Counted from the first letter of the stretch, positions 24,578-33,766 are shown. The stretch is DNA of 64,000 nucleotides from Planctomycetales bacterium (GCA_028285345.1 JANQPT010000048.1:1-64000); one strand, 5' to 3'. Made by a program: numbers and translations. The notes: a model not told the origin generated them from the sequence alone.

Positions 24578-27298
24578 ATGTCTGGAAGTCTCGCTGTTCT
24601 ACTCTCTCTTGCGTTGACCGGCGCCGACGCTGAGGGTGCCACCTTAGATCCGTTCAAAGCGGCCGAGACAATCCGTCTGTTCACCTTTGACCAAGAACAG
24701 GACCGCACGCTGGACAAACTCCCGCAGCCGGCCGATTGGAGCCGACGACGGGGTCCGCTGTTTCCCGAATATGTGGAAGCATTCATTGATCCGATCGAAG
24801 GCCGCACCGACCAAGGAACCAGCCGGGCCTTGCGATTCAAGTTAAACGGGGGGCAGGCGACCTACTATTCGCCCGCCATTCGCATCACTCCCGACCACGC
24901 TTACGGATTGGAAGCGTCGATTCGCACATCGGGCTTGGTCCACGACGCGGCTTTGGTGTCGCTGTCATTTTTGAATTACCGCCGCGAGCGGATAGCGCGT
25001 CATCTGAGCCGTCCCGTCATGGGAACACATTCCGACTATCAACGCGTCCGGATCGGTCCCTTTAATCCCGACCCGCAGTTCAAATTCGTGGTCATCGGTT
25101 GCCACCTGATGACCGGCGCAAAAATGGACATCCAGGGCGACGCTTGGTTCGACGACTTGCGTCTCGCCAGTCTGCCGTTGGTGCAGGTCACCACGCAGAG
25201 CCGGCGGCACTATTTTATCGAAGGTGATCCGGTCAAGATTGAAGCCAAAGTCTTCGGACGTGAGGCAGGACGGCACCATCAGCTCGTTTTGGAGTTGGAG
25301 ACGGCCGAATCCGACCGGTCCGACCGCGGCGAAGTGATTGAATGGACACGCAAAGAGAAGATCGCCGACGATGCGGAATTGGACGGATCGGACGCGACTT
25401 ACGTCTGGGACCTGAGCGAGCTCAATCAACAGGACGGGTTCCAGTTGAAAAAGGGCTTCTACCGGGTCCGGGCGACGTTTAAACGGGACGACGTATCGAT
25501 CCTGCAGAAGGAAACGACGTTCGCGGTAATGGAACGCGCCAAACCGGGCAGCCGGGGAAAATTCGGCTGGTCTCTCACCGAGGGTGCCGGCGAAATGAAT
25601 GTGCCCGACCTCGCTGAGGTCGCCGCGCAGGGAGGAGTGAACTGGATCAAATATCCGCTGTGGTCCGACGGCGGCATGGGAAACGTCAAGTCTTCTGCGG
25701 AGATGTCGCAGTTGATGGAGCGGCTCAGCCGTAAGGACATTAAAATAGTCGGTCTGCTCAACCATCCTCCGCAGAGTTTGATGGATAAGTTCGCCCAGAA
25801 TCTGACCGGTTCCGGGCTTAGCAAGGTGTTTACGATGCCAACCGACTTCTGGTATCCGTCACTGGAGCCGGTCATCGCCAACTACTCCTTCCGCATTCGC
25901 CATTGGCAGTTGGGAGATGAAACCGACAAGAGTTTCATCGGCATGAAAAGTCTGCCGCAGATCGTCGGTTCGATCAAACGCGAGTTCGACCGCGTGGGCC
26001 GCAACGTGCAGATCGGCGTACACTGGGATTGGCAACAGCCGCTGCCCGCTCAAGACGACTTGCCAAGCAGCTTTCTGTCGCTCGACACCGATCCGACGCC
26101 TGATGACGCCCAGTTGCAGCACTACTTGGAGCAGACCAAGGAGACAGGAATCCCCCGTTGGGTGCTCATCAAACCGCTGCCAGCCAAGCTGCCGTTGCAC
26201 CAACGCGCCGCCGACCTTGTGCGGCGAATGATGGTCGCCCGATTGGGCGAGGCGGACGCCGTCTTCGCGTTTAATCCGTTCGACCCGGAATTCGGGCTGC
26301 TGCACCCCGACGGCTCTCCAACGGAGCTGTTTCTTCCCTGGCGGACCACCGCTTTGGCTCTGCAGGAAACGACGTTCCTGGGCAAATTCAGCATGCCGAA
26401 CAACAGTCAAAACGTGGTGTTCGCCAAGCCGGGCGAGGTGTTGATGGTCGTTTGGAACGATGTACCGACCACCGAACAGATGTATTTGGGTGAGGACATC
26501 GTGATTTCCGACCTGTTCGGCCGCACGCGCCGGGCCGAGACCGTAGAAATGACACGCACGGCCGACCGCAAGTCGGGCAAGACCTGGAAACAGCAAGTTT
26601 TGCAGGTCGGCCCCGTCCCCATCATTGTCCGGGGTTGCTCCGAACCGATCGCCCGCTGGCGACTGGCGGTCGACTTCCAGCGAAAGCGTCTTCCCAGCAA
26701 GTTCGGAGAACACCAGGAGACCGTGCTGGGGCTAAACACGTTCCGTCAGGGTGTGACGATCAAATCCAACCTGGAATTCAGCGACAAATGGAACGTCGAG
26801 CAACAACGCTCGCCGCACACGCTGGGTCCTGGTGAAAAGTATGAGCTGCCGGTCTCGCTGTCATTCCCCAGCGGTGCCGGAATCGGCGGATTGCGTTCGA
26901 CGATCGACTTTGAAATTTCCGCCGATCGTGAATATCGTTTCACCGTCTATCGGCCGTATACGCTGGGGCTGGGCAAGATCAAACTCGACGTCAATTCGCA
27001 TATTGAACGCAAACATGGCCGCGCGATCTTGGTGGTGGAACAAATTATCACCAACAACACCGACAACCCATTGGAGATCCTGAACTTCAACTGCAATCTC
27101 CTGATCCCCGGCCGGCGTCGGCAAAAACGCGCCGTTGTCAAACTGGGCCGGGGCGAGGACCGCAAGTTCTACTGGATTCCCAATGCCGAATCGCTGATCG
27201 GAAAAAGGATCAGCCTGCGTGTTGTGCAAGTCGACGGGAAGCGGTTTCTGAACAAGAGCTGGACGGTCGTCGACCGTCCCCCCGCGAAGACTCCTTAG
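24578..27298 (+). CDS. Large exported protein with glycoside-hydrolase-like TIM-barrel region
   Basis: A 906-residue protein. A short hydrophobic N-terminus (LAVLLSLALTGADA) resembles a signal peptide. Residues ~30-200 look like a carbohydrate-binding jelly roll (RALRFKLNGGQATYYSPAI; GDAWFDDLRL). The central part (~330-600) reads like a clan-A glycosidase barrel: KFGWSLTEGAGEMNVPDLAE, GGVNWIKYPLW and RHWQLGDETD, the last a possible acid/base position. The C-terminus is beta-rich. GGAAG-type ribosome binding (GGAAG) precedes the ATG. Family not identified; glycosidase function is a structural inference. Confidence 0.7.
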   Translation: MSGSLAVLLSLALTGADAEGATLDPFKAAETIRLFTFDQEQDRTLDKLPQPADWSRRRGPLFPEYVEAFIDPIEGRTDQGTSRALRFKLNGGQATYYSPAIRITPDHAYGLEASIRTSGLVHDAALVSLSFLNYRRERIARHLSRPVMGTHSDYQRVRIGPFNPDPQFKFVVIGCHLMTGAKMDIQGDAWFDDLRLASLPLVQVTTQSRRHYFIEGDPVKIEAKVFGREAGRHHQLVLELETAESDRSDRGEVIEWTRKEKIADDAELDGSDATYVWDLSELNQQDGFQLKKGFYRVRATFKRDDVSILQKETTFAVMERAKPGSRGKFGWSLTEGAGEMNVPDLAEVAAQGGVNWIKYPLWSDGGMGNVKSSAEMSQLMERLSRKDIKIVGLLNHPPQSLMDKFAQNLTGSGLSKVFTMPTDFWYPSLEPVIANYSFRIRHWQLGDETDKSFIGMKSLPQIVGSIKREFDRVGRNVQIGVHWDWQQPLPAQDDLPSSFLSLDTDPTPDDAQLQHYLEQTKETGIPRWVLIKPLPAKLPLHQRAADLVRRMMVARLGEADAVFAFNPFDPEFGLLHPDGSPTELFLPWRTTALALQETTFLGKFSMPNNSQNVVFAKPGEVLMVVWNDVPTTEQMYLGEDIVISDLFGRTRRAETVEMTRTADRKSGKTWKQQVLQVGPVPIIVRGCSEPIARWRLAVDFQRKRLPSKFGEHQETVLGLNTFRQGVTIKSNLEFSDKWNVEQQRSPHTLGPGEKYELPVSLSFPSGAGIGGLRSTIDFEISADREYRFTVYRPYTLGLGKIKLDVNSHIERKHGRAILVVEQIITNNTDNPLEILNFNCNLLIPGRRRQKRAVVKLGRGEDRKFYWIPNAESLIGKRISLRVVQVDGKRFLNKSWTVVDRPPAKTP

Positions 27299-27432
27299 GA
27301 CGTGGTCGACCGCGCGGAAGCGACCGGCGAAGCGTGAGCGAGGTTGTCAGCGGGTCCGCCGCTGCGTTATTCTTCGTATGCCGTCGAATTGTCTCGCCGG
27401 CATTCGACCACCGCTTCTCAGGAACATTCGCT

Positions 27433-29559
27433 ATGCATTTGAGACGACGACGGCGGCCCACTGTGCGCAATTTTTGGTGGCCGGCGCTGGCAGTTTTCTT
27501 GATCCCGGTTTTCTGCCTCGCCGCCGCGGCGATTGCCGACGACGCGGATCCGAAAGGGAAGGACAAGGTGGCCGACAAGTCAAAAAAAAAGGACCCGCAA
27601 CCGGCCGATCAAGACCCGCCCGACGATCCGCCGTCCCCCTTTCCCAGGCATTTTCGCGTGCAGAGCCTCGACGGAGGCAACGGATGGCTGAACACATCCG
27701 GTGAAATCAGCATTCAAGATCTGCGCGGGAAAGTCGTGATTTTGGACTTCTGGACATACTGCTGCATTAACTGCATGCATATCCTACCCGAACTAAAGGC
27801 CCTGGAAAAAAAGTATCCCAATCAACTGGTGGTTATCGGTGTCCACTCCGCGAAATTTGAGAATGAGAAAGAGACCGAGAACATCCGCCAAGCCATCATG
27901 CGGTACGAGATCGAACACCCGGTGATCAATGACTCGGATTTCACACTTTGGCGAAAGTTCTTCTCCAACGCTTGGCCCACGATCGGACTGATCGATCCCG
28001 AAGGATATTACATCGGGAAGATCTCAGGGGAATTCCAGCACGAACGTCTCGACCAGGCGGTCCTTACCCCGCTGATTGAGTATCACCGCAAGAAAGGAAC
28101 GCTGGATGAAACTCCCGTCAAGTTCCAATTGGAGCGGGAGAAAGCCAAACGGACCCCGCTGCGGTATCCCGGTAAGGTTCTTGCTGATCAATCGAGCGGG
28201 CGGCTTTTCATTTCCGACAGCAATCACAATCGGATCGTGATCGCCGCACTCGACGGCAAGTTGATCGACATCATCGGCACAGGCGCCATGGGGGCGGCTG
28301 ACGGTGGATACGACACGGCCACATTTGACCACCCGCAAGGAATGGCGCTCAACGGAGACACGTTGTACGTGGCCGATACGGAGAATCACTTGATCCGCAA
28401 AGTCGACCTCAAGAAGAAAACGGTCTCGACTCTGGCGGGAACCGGCGAGCAGGCGAGATTCCGTTCCGCGGGCGGCCCGATCAAAGATGCCGCACTCAAT
28501 AGTCCTTGGGCACTCTCCTTCATCGACGGCAAGCTGTATATCGCAATGGCGGGGCCGCACCAAATGTGGGTGCTGGACGAACAAGCGGGTACGGTGAAGA
28601 CATACGCCGGTTCGGGATTCGAAGACGTCACCGATGGTCCCTTGTTGGAAGCAAAAATGGCGCAGCCATCGGGCATCGCAACCGACGGCGAGTATTTGTA
28701 CGTCGTGGACAGCGAGGCATCGGCCGTTCGCAAAATTGATTTGAACCCCGACGGCGAAGTCACCACGCTGGTCGGCGAGGCGGGAGGCGGCCTGTTCCGC
28801 TTCGGCGATGTCGACGGGATCGGCGCCGAGGTCAAACTGCAGCACCCGCTGGGGATCGCCTATCAGGACGGAAAGTTGTATGTGGCCGACAGCTACAACC
28901 ATCGCATCAAACAGATCGACATTCAGATGGCCGAATGCAAGACGTTTTTGGGGACGGGCAAAGCGGGCGACGCCGCCGATCCGCCGCAGTTTTCTGAGCC
29001 CGCCGGACTGTCGATCGCCGGTACAAAGTTGTTCATCGCCGATACCAACAATCACAAGATCCGCGTCGCCAACCTGAGTAGCGGGGAGGTCACCGATTTG
29101 ACCATTGCGGGATTGTCGGCGCCTAAGGTCACCAAACCAAAGCCCAAAGCAGCAACACCCAAAAACGTGATCAAGCTCGATCCGCTCTCGGTGCACGCTG
29201 AGGGAAGCCTTCCTTTTGAAGTGGCACTTGATCTTCCCGAGGGATACAAGCTCAATCCGCTGGCAGAGGTCACGTACCGAATTAGCGCGGAGGCGGAGCA
29301 GACGTTGATCGCCAAAGAGAACTTGCAGGCCCGCAAAGAAGCAGCGGCCACGGGACGTGCGGCCAAATTTGAGATTCCGCTCCTTAAGAACTCCGGCGAA
29401 GCGAAACTGCTAATCACGGTCACATATCAATTTTGTCGCGACGGCGCCGGTGGGCTGTGTCGGATTCGAACCGAACACTGGTCGTTGCCGCTGAGTCTGA
29501 AGCCCAATGCGGAGAACCGTGCGGTCAAATTAAAGGTCGAACCGCGCGGCAAGTCGTGA
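27433..29559 (+). CDS. NHLRC2-like thioredoxin / NHL-repeat protein, exported
   Basis: A 708-residue protein with a signal anchor (WWPALAVFLIPVFCLAAAAIA). The thioredoxin-like domain spans about residues 75-215 and carries the family-specific C110-C-I-N-C114 motif. An NHL beta-propeller (~225-560) follows, with repeats such as LFISDSNHNRIVIA, LYVADTENHLIRKV and LYVADSYNHRIKQI. A C-terminal beta domain ends the protein. The architecture matches vertebrate NHLRC2 and many planctomycete proteins. AGGAA lies about eight bases before the ATG at 27433. The frame from 27334 lacks a signal peptide and is rejected. Confidence 0.9.
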   Translation: MHLRRRRRPTVRNFWWPALAVFLIPVFCLAAAAIADDADPKGKDKVADKSKKKDPQPADQDPPDDPPSPFPRHFRVQSLDGGNGWLNTSGEISIQDLRGKVVILDFWTYCCINCMHILPELKALEKKYPNQLVVIGVHSAKFENEKETENIRQAIMRYEIEHPVINDSDFTLWRKFFSNAWPTIGLIDPEGYYIGKISGEFQHERLDQAVLTPLIEYHRKKGTLDETPVKFQLEREKAKRTPLRYPGKVLADQSSGRLFISDSNHNRIVIAALDGKLIDIIGTGAMGAADGGYDTATFDHPQGMALNGDTLYVADTENHLIRKVDLKKKTVSTLAGTGEQARFRSAGGPIKDAALNSPWALSFIDGKLYIAMAGPHQMWVLDEQAGTVKTYAGSGFEDVTDGPLLEAKMAQPSGIATDGEYLYVVDSEASAVRKIDLNPDGEVTTLVGEAGGGLFRFGDVDGIGAEVKLQHPLGIAYQDGKLYVADSYNHRIKQIDIQMAECKTFLGTGKAGDAADPPQFSEPAGLSIAGTKLFIADTNNHKIRVANLSSGEVTDLTIAGLSAPKVTKPKPKAATPKNVIKLDPLSVHAEGSLPFEVALDLPEGYKLNPLAEVTYRISAEAEQTLIAKENLQARKEAAATGRAAKFEIPLLKNSGEAKLLITVTYQFCRDGAGGLCRIRTEHWSLPLSLKPNAENRAVKLKVEPRGKS

Positions 29560-29565
29560 TTTGCA

Positions 29566-29781
29566 ATGCCCGATGCTGACGAAAACTCGATCCGCCTGGA
29601 TCAGTTCCTGAAACTGTCCAACATGGCCGAGACCGGCGGTCAAGCGAAACTGTTGATCCAAGCCGGCGAAGTCGTCGTCAATGGAGCGGTCGAAACCCGC
29701 AGGCGCCGCAAGCTGGTTCCGGGCGACACCGTCGAAGTGGCGGGGGAGCAATTCGTGATCGAAGCGGATGACGAGGCTTGA
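29566..29781 (+). CDS. S4-domain RNA-binding protein (YbcJ/RlbA type)
   Basis: A 71-residue single S4 domain: IRLDQFLKLSNMAETGGQAK, then LIQAGEVVVNGAVETRRRRKL, then PGDTVEVAG. The length and sequence match the small stand-alone S4 proteins that bind structured RNA. It starts six bases after the NHL gene stop and is probably co-transcribed with it. Confidence 0.88.
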   Translation: MPDADENSIRLDQFLKLSNMAETGGQAKLLIQAGEVVVNGAVETRRRRKLVPGDTVEVAGEQFVIEADDEA

Positions 29782-29824
29782 GCGTGACACGCGAACTGCC
29801 AATGGAAGTCTTCGCGGCGATGCG

Positions 29825-29859
29825 CAAAAAATGAGCCCCCGGATCGCGCATCCGGGGGC
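29825..29859 (-). terminator. Intrinsic terminator of the cold-shock gene
   Basis: On the minus strand, GCCCCCGGAT-GCGCG-ATCCGGGGGC forms a perfect 10-bp stem with a 5-nt loop, followed by CTCATTTTTTG. It lies about 77 bp beyond the cold-shock stop codon. Confidence 0.8.
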
Positions 29860-29935
29860 GATGGTGAATCGTTTGTTTGGGGTTCGTCGGAAGGTCAGTC
29901 GCCGCCGGCCCGTGCGGCTCTGGTTGAGCCTCCGA

Positions 29936-30133
29936 CTATTGGGGCGTCACGTTGGTCGCCCGCGGCCCTTTGGGGCCGTCGCCGATTTCGTACGTCACCG
30001 GTTGTCCCTCAGTGAGCGCTTCGAAAGTCGTTCCCTCGACGGCAGACAGATGAAAAAAGATATCTTTGCCTCCCGAATCGATAAATCCAAACCCCCGGTC
30101 CGACACCAGCTTCTTGATTGTTCCCTCCGGCAT
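29936..30133 (-). CDS. Cold-shock-domain protein
   Basis: A 65-residue CspA-type OB fold. RNP1 is visible as DRGFGFID and RNP2 as DIFFHLSAVEG. The protein is slightly shorter than E. coli CspA (70). Start at ATG 30133, preceded by AAGAGGAG; a GTG nine bases upstream could also serve. It is predicted to be an RNA chaperone. It has a long leader and its own intrinsic terminator. Confidence 0.9.
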   Translation of the reverse strand: MPEGTIKKLVSDRGFGFIDSGGKDIFFHLSAVEGTTFEALTEGQPVTYEIGDGPKGPRATNVTPQ

Positions 30134-30373
30134 TCTCTCCACTCCTCTTAACGAAAACTCAACGAGGCCGCGTCCTATCGAATTGATCTATGATGCGTCC
30201 CGAAATGACGACGCGGCGGACAAGCGAGGAGCACCGATCGAGAGTCATCATACGCAACAGACCGTGGGGGAACACGGTTCAAGATGCTGCTGCGTGACGG
30301 AAACGAACTCATCTCGTGAACGATTGAAGCCCGAAAACTCATCTCCACTCCTCTAACATGGTTCCCAGTATAG
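30134..30373 (-). promoter_or_regulatory. Cold-shock gene leader region with duplicated SD block
   Basis: Reading the minus strand, TATACT (30368-30373) is a plausible -10 box, though no convincing -35 is seen. If used, it gives a leader of about 225 nt. The leader contains two near-identical blocks, TTAGAGGAGTGGAGA (30341-30355) and TTAAGAGGAGTGGAGA (30135-30150). The second is the ribosome binding site of the cold-shock gene. The first precedes a short ORF. Confidence 0.4.
30175..30342 (-). CDS. Possible 55-residue upstream ORF in the cold-shock leader
   Basis: ATG at 30342 directly follows an AGAGGAGTGGAG ribosome-binding block and runs 55 codons to TAG, ending 41 bases before the cold-shock start. 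The predicted peptide is basic and serine/arginine-rich (MSFRASIVHEMSSFPSRSSI at the start) and matches nothing I know. It could be a regulatory leader ORF or chance. Confidence 0.25.
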   Translation of the reverse strand: MSFRASIVHEMSSFPSRSSILNRVPPRSVAYDDSRSVLLACPPRRHFGTHHRSIR

Positions 30374-30646
30374 CCGGACCGCGCTTCGCGGGCATCGAAA
30401 ATTCGTAATTTTTGACGAAAATTTGATTTCCATTAATTTGCGATTTTTTTTCGCGACGCTCGAATGTCACCCGCCTGTTGCAGCCGCGCGACAAATTACC
30501 GTGGCATCTCGATCACTGGTTTGTATGCGAGGACCGTTGCACGATAAAATAGAACCAACCTTGATGAGGCGTTGCAGGAAGGCAGGCGATCGAGACTGAT
30601 GCGATCGTGATGCAGCCGGCACGTGTTTTTTTGCGGGAGGCCGAAT
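30374..30646. other. AT-rich intergenic region
   Basis: The stretch at about 30400-30455 is distinctly AT-rich for this genome, with T and A runs (GCGATTTTTTTTCGC). It lies between the divergent cold-shock and universal-stress genes, so promoters for both are expected here. No gene is seen. Confidence 0.4.
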
Positions 30647-31087
30647 ATGGCGTGGTTGCCGAGACAGAAAGTCATCGTTCCCATCGATTTTTCCGACACG
30701 TCCATGGACGCGATCCCCGTCGCGGTCGAGTTGGCGTCTTCCACGGCCGATGTGCACGTGTTGCACGTTCTCGTTCCGCTGGAAGGCCTCTCGCCCGGCG
30801 TGGTCTGGGGCGAGGTGACAGACCAATCACGGGAGACCGCCGTGCGGGACTCGTTTGCCAAACAAGCCGCGAAATTGAACCTGCCTGAGACGAGATTTGA
30901 CGTGAGGTTCGGCGATCCCGGAACCGAGATCACCAACTACGCCAAGCAGGTCGGCGCGGATTTGATCGTGATCCCTTCGCACGGTTACGGAGGCCTGCAG
31001 CGATTCGTACTCGGTTCTGTTGCGGAACGTGTGATTCGGCACGCCGAATGTGAAGTCTTGGTGCTCCGGCGCAGCGACGCAGAGTAG
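30647..31087 (+). CDS. Universal stress protein (UspA family)
   Basis: A 146-residue protein with the Usp fold: KVIVPIDFSDTSMDAIPVAV at the N-terminus and the nucleotide-binding loop GADLIVIPSHGYGG followed by FVLGSVAERVIRHAECEVLVL. This is the G-2x-G-9x-G(S/T) ATP-binding type. GGGAGG lies six bases before the ATG at 30647. It is divergent from the cold-shock gene and followed by DUF971. Confidence 0.92.
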   Translation: MAWLPRQKVIVPIDFSDTSMDAIPVAVELASSTADVHVLHVLVPLEGLSPGVVWGEVTDQSRETAVRDSFAKQAAKLNLPETRFDVRFGDPGTEITNYAKQVGADLIVIPSHGYGGLQRFVLGSVAERVIRHAECEVLVLRRSDAE

Positions 31088-31114
31088 AACCTGATCCGTG
31101 GAGAAGTGAAGCCG

Positions 31115-31432
31115 ATGTCCGATGTTCCCGTTCCTGTCGGTCTAACCAGCCGTGACGACAAGCTGATGATTGAATGGAACGACGGTGTGACGCTCGAATA
31201 CGAGTCGGCCGTTCTCCGCGCGAGGTGCCCCTGCGCGACATGTCGTCACAAGCAGGAGGAACCAAAAACCGATCTCCGCATCCTCGCCATCGATGAAGCC
31301 GTGCCGATCAAGATTACAGGCATGCGGCCGCTGGGCAATTACGCCTACGGAATCGCCTTCAGCGACGGCCACGCAACTGGAATCTATTCGCTGGAATTGT
31401 TGCGTGATCTGGGAAGGGTTGTCTCAAGCTGA
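31115..31432 (+). CDS. DUF971 protein (gamma-butyrobetaine-hydroxylase N-terminal-like)
   Basis: A 105-residue single DUF971 domain: LMIEWNDGVTLEYESAVLRA, then the cysteine pair in RCPCATCRH, then AVPIKITGMRPLGNYAYGIAFSDGH and IYSLELLRDLG. Stand-alone DUF971 proteins are linked by context in other bacteria to Fe-S or redox functions, but no role is established here. The ATG at 31115 follows GGAGAAG. Confidence 0.88.
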   Translation: MSDVPVPVGLTSRDDKLMIEWNDGVTLEYESAVLRARCPCATCRHKQEEPKTDLRILAIDEAVPIKITGMRPLGNYAYGIAFSDGHATGIYSLELLRDLGRVVSS

Positions 31433-31449
31433 AGTGTCGGCGTCGTCGA

Positions 31450-32253
31450 CTACTTTTCGGTCTGTTTTTCTTTCTCTTTCTTCAGAGGCCGCTTCCAGAT
31501 CCGCCGGAAGTGGACTTCGGCGCCTTCGCTCTGCAGCGCGATATAGCCTTTGGCGGGCATGCAGCTTTTGACTTCGCCCAGATTCTGGCCGTTCATCATC
31601 AGCGAAATCGTGCCGTCACGGCAGGTAATCTTGCATGTGTTCCACTCATTCGCTGGCTTGGCGGGCATACGTCCGGGCAGTTCGGCCGGTTCGCACTTGG
31701 CACCCTGCATCGCAAAAACGCGGCCCGCATGCGGCTGGTGCAACTGGACTTGAATCGAGGTGGGCCAGATCTGGTCCTTGCCATCGATGAACACCAGAAT
31801 GCCGCTGTTGCCATTTTCAGCCTTGGGATAACGCCACTCCAGGCCGATCTCACAGTTTTCAAACTTTTCCTTGGAGCGCAAATAGCCGAACGGCTTGCCG
31901 GTGCACTTGAGAATCTTGAACTCCTTTCCTCCCTCCATCTCCGTAATCAATTCCCAATTCTGCTCGCGCTTGATGTTTTCGTCGGCGGTAAAGTACTTCC
32001 ACTCGTCGAAAAACTTCTCCGACTTCAGGAGATAGACTTTTCCGTCCTTCTCCTTCTCTTCCTTTTTGGGCTTCGGAGCTGGTTTTTCCGCTTCTTGAGC
32101 CGCAAGCCGCGGTGCACTGAAAGCAATCACACCCACTAACATCAAGACATATCTGACGCCCCTCGCCCCAAATGACCTGAGGAAATTCAGGCGAAACGGA
32201 GGCTCCTGAATGCGGCGCGCCGGCGCCGTGTGCCGATCGAGGTGCGACGTCAT
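31450..32253 (-). CDS. DUF1080 (3-keto-disaccharide hydrolase-like) secreted protein
   Basis: Up to 267 residues. A hydrophobic segment (YVLMLVGVIAFSAPRLAA) ends in a signal cleavage-like site, followed by a Lys/Glu/Pro-rich linker. The DUF1080 concanavalin-like domain follows: EFKILKCTGKPFGYLRSKEK, ENCEIGLEWRYP, NSGILVFIDG and GYIALQSEGAEVHFRRIWKRPL. The start is uncertain; ATG 32142 would give a shorter signal peptide. Some DUF1080 proteins hydrolyse 3-keto-glycosides, and planctomycetes carry many paralogues. Confidence 0.88.
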   Translation of the reverse strand: MTSHLDRHTAPARRIQEPPFRLNFLRSFGARGVRYVLMLVGVIAFSAPRLAAQEAEKPAPKPKKEEKEKDGKVYLLKSEKFFDEWKYFTADENIKREQNWELITEMEGGKEFKILKCTGKPFGYLRSKEKFENCEIGLEWRYPKAENGNSGILVFIDGKDQIWPTSIQVQLHQPHAGRVFAMQGAKCEPAELPGRMPAKPANEWNTCKITCRDGTISLMMNGQNLGEVKSCMPAKGYIALQSEGAEVHFRRIWKRPLKKEKEKQTEK

Positions 32254-32383
32254 AAAGAGATGGAACGGGAATATGAGGAAATGCAGGACGAAACACGAAC
32301 CTCAATTTTATGACGCACCTGTCCCCCAATCAATCGCCGAACCATTGTTCGCGGTCCTAATCCGAAAAATTCAGGAGGCGAAA

Positions 32384-33766
32384 TTACGTCCAAAATCCGC
32401 CGGCAACGAAGACCGCGGATCGTGCCAGGGCGTTTGCAACCGACCGTCGAATGGTCTGAGGATGCACGCGTTGTAGCGCACTCGAACGACGATCGCGGGT
32501 CATCTGCTCTTGATCGCGTAATGCGCAGCGTAGATCACGGATGAAGGACCTCACTGAGTCTGGTCCAAATCCATCGGGAATCACCAGACGCAGAATGCGC
32601 CGCGACGCGCCGCCGGCGTCCACCAGCGTCTCCACCGGTAAATACCACCCGCGCTCTCGCAGCCTTACGGCCAGATCGAGAGTACAGGCACAGGGGGCGT
32701 CCGCCACGCGAAAACAGATCGCCGGCAGGCAGGGGGATTGATTCATCACCTCTAGCCGACCGGTCGCCTGCAGACTCCGTTCGATGGTGTTGGCGACATC
32801 GCGGATTTCCGCGAGCAACCGGACGTATCCGCTTCGTCCAAAACGTTGAAAGTTGTAAAACTGGGCGACCAATCCGCACAGGACGCTCGCATCAGGCACA
32901 GACCCAGCGACATCAGCCTCACGACACAAGACCCAGTGGAGATTCGGGGCCGTCATTCCATAACCACTGCCGGAGACTTGCATCGACTGCACCCCCGGCA
33001 ATCGAAAGTCCCACACAAGTTCCGGATGAGCAAACGCCGCCACAAATCCGCCCGTCGTGGCGTCGACATGGATCGGCACGTTCCAGCCACGCCGTTGATT
33101 GATCCCGTCAATCACATCGTGCAGTTCACAGATCGGATCAAAATTCCCAGTCGGCAGGTTGCCAAGCACGCCGACGACTCCGATTGTGTTTTCATCGATG
33201 TGCCGCCGCACCTGTTGTGGATTCAAACAGTGCCGCGCCGTATCCGCAGGAATTGGGAGCAGTTCGACACCGAAGGTCCCGGCGAACGATTGCCACAGTT
33301 TCGCGGACGGCGCGCCGACCGCAAGATTCGGACGTACTCCGGAACGATCGACGTTCTCCCGCCCTTCGCGCCATCTCCTTAGCAACTGATGGCCGACCAG
33401 CTGCACCGCTTCAGACGGGCTAGTCGTACATGTTCCCTCAACTGCATCGGCATGGAACATCTGAGTGAAACTTCCGACGCACGATTGCAATAGCGTCTCG
33501 ATGACGTCCGAACTGCTTGAGCGCGAGACCTCTCGAATCAACCGCTCCATCTCCGGTTCAGTCCAGGAGTGCCCCACTGAGGACAAATCTCGGACGCCGT
33601 CATAGGTCAAGCACAGCGACTGGCTGATCTCGTCATAGACTGCCGCCGCTGTCGTTGGTTTGGCTGCTAACCCGGTCGCCAGCGGACGCTCCTCTGCGGG
33701 TTCATCGTTGTGGACAAACCCTCCCGCCGATAGCGAGTGCTGCGAATGAATTCTGCGAGTCGGCAT
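32384..33766 (-). CDS. Glutamate decarboxylase homologue lacking the PLP lysine (predicted pseudoenzyme)
   Basis: A 460-residue fold-type I PLP-decarboxylase homologue close in length to E. coli GadB (466). Collinear GAD motifs are VEGTCTTSPSEAVQL, RPNLAVGAPSAKLWQSFAG, DENTIGVVGVLGNLPTGNF, PIHVDATTGGFVAAFAHP and VWDFRLPGVQSMQVSG. Where GAD has S-G-H-K-F-G, this protein has S-G-S-G-Y-G, so residue 268 is glycine instead of the Schiff-base lysine. Start at ATG 33766 with AGGAG six bases upstream. The frame is intact over its full length, so it is not simply decayed. Decarboxylase activity is not expected. Confidence 0.85.
   Translation of the reverse strand: MPTRRIHSQHSLSAGGFVHNDEPAEERPLATGLAAKPTTAAAVYDEISQSLCLTYDGVRDLSSVGHSWTEPEMERLIREVSRSSSSDVIETLLQSCVGSFTQMFHADAVEGTCTTSPSEAVQLVGHQLLRRWREGRENVDRSGVRPNLAVGAPSAKLWQSFAGTFGVELLPIPADTARHCLNPQQVRRHIDENTIGVVGVLGNLPTGNFDPICELHDVIDGINQRRGWNVPIHVDATTGGFVAAFAHPELVWDFRLPGVQSMQVSGSGYGMTAPNLHWVLCREADVAGSVPDASVLCGLVAQFYNFQRFGRSGYVRLLAEIRDVANTIERSLQATGRLEVMNQSPCLPAICFRVADAPCACTLDLAVRLRERGWYLPVETLVDAGGASRRILRLVIPDGFGPDSVRSFIRDLRCALRDQEQMTRDRRSSALQRVHPQTIRRSVANALARSAVFVAGGFWT

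Noticed and set aside
28024-29196. Minus-strand ORF of 390 codons
   Set aside because: Antisense to the NHL-repeat region; length follows from the repeat structure and base composition.
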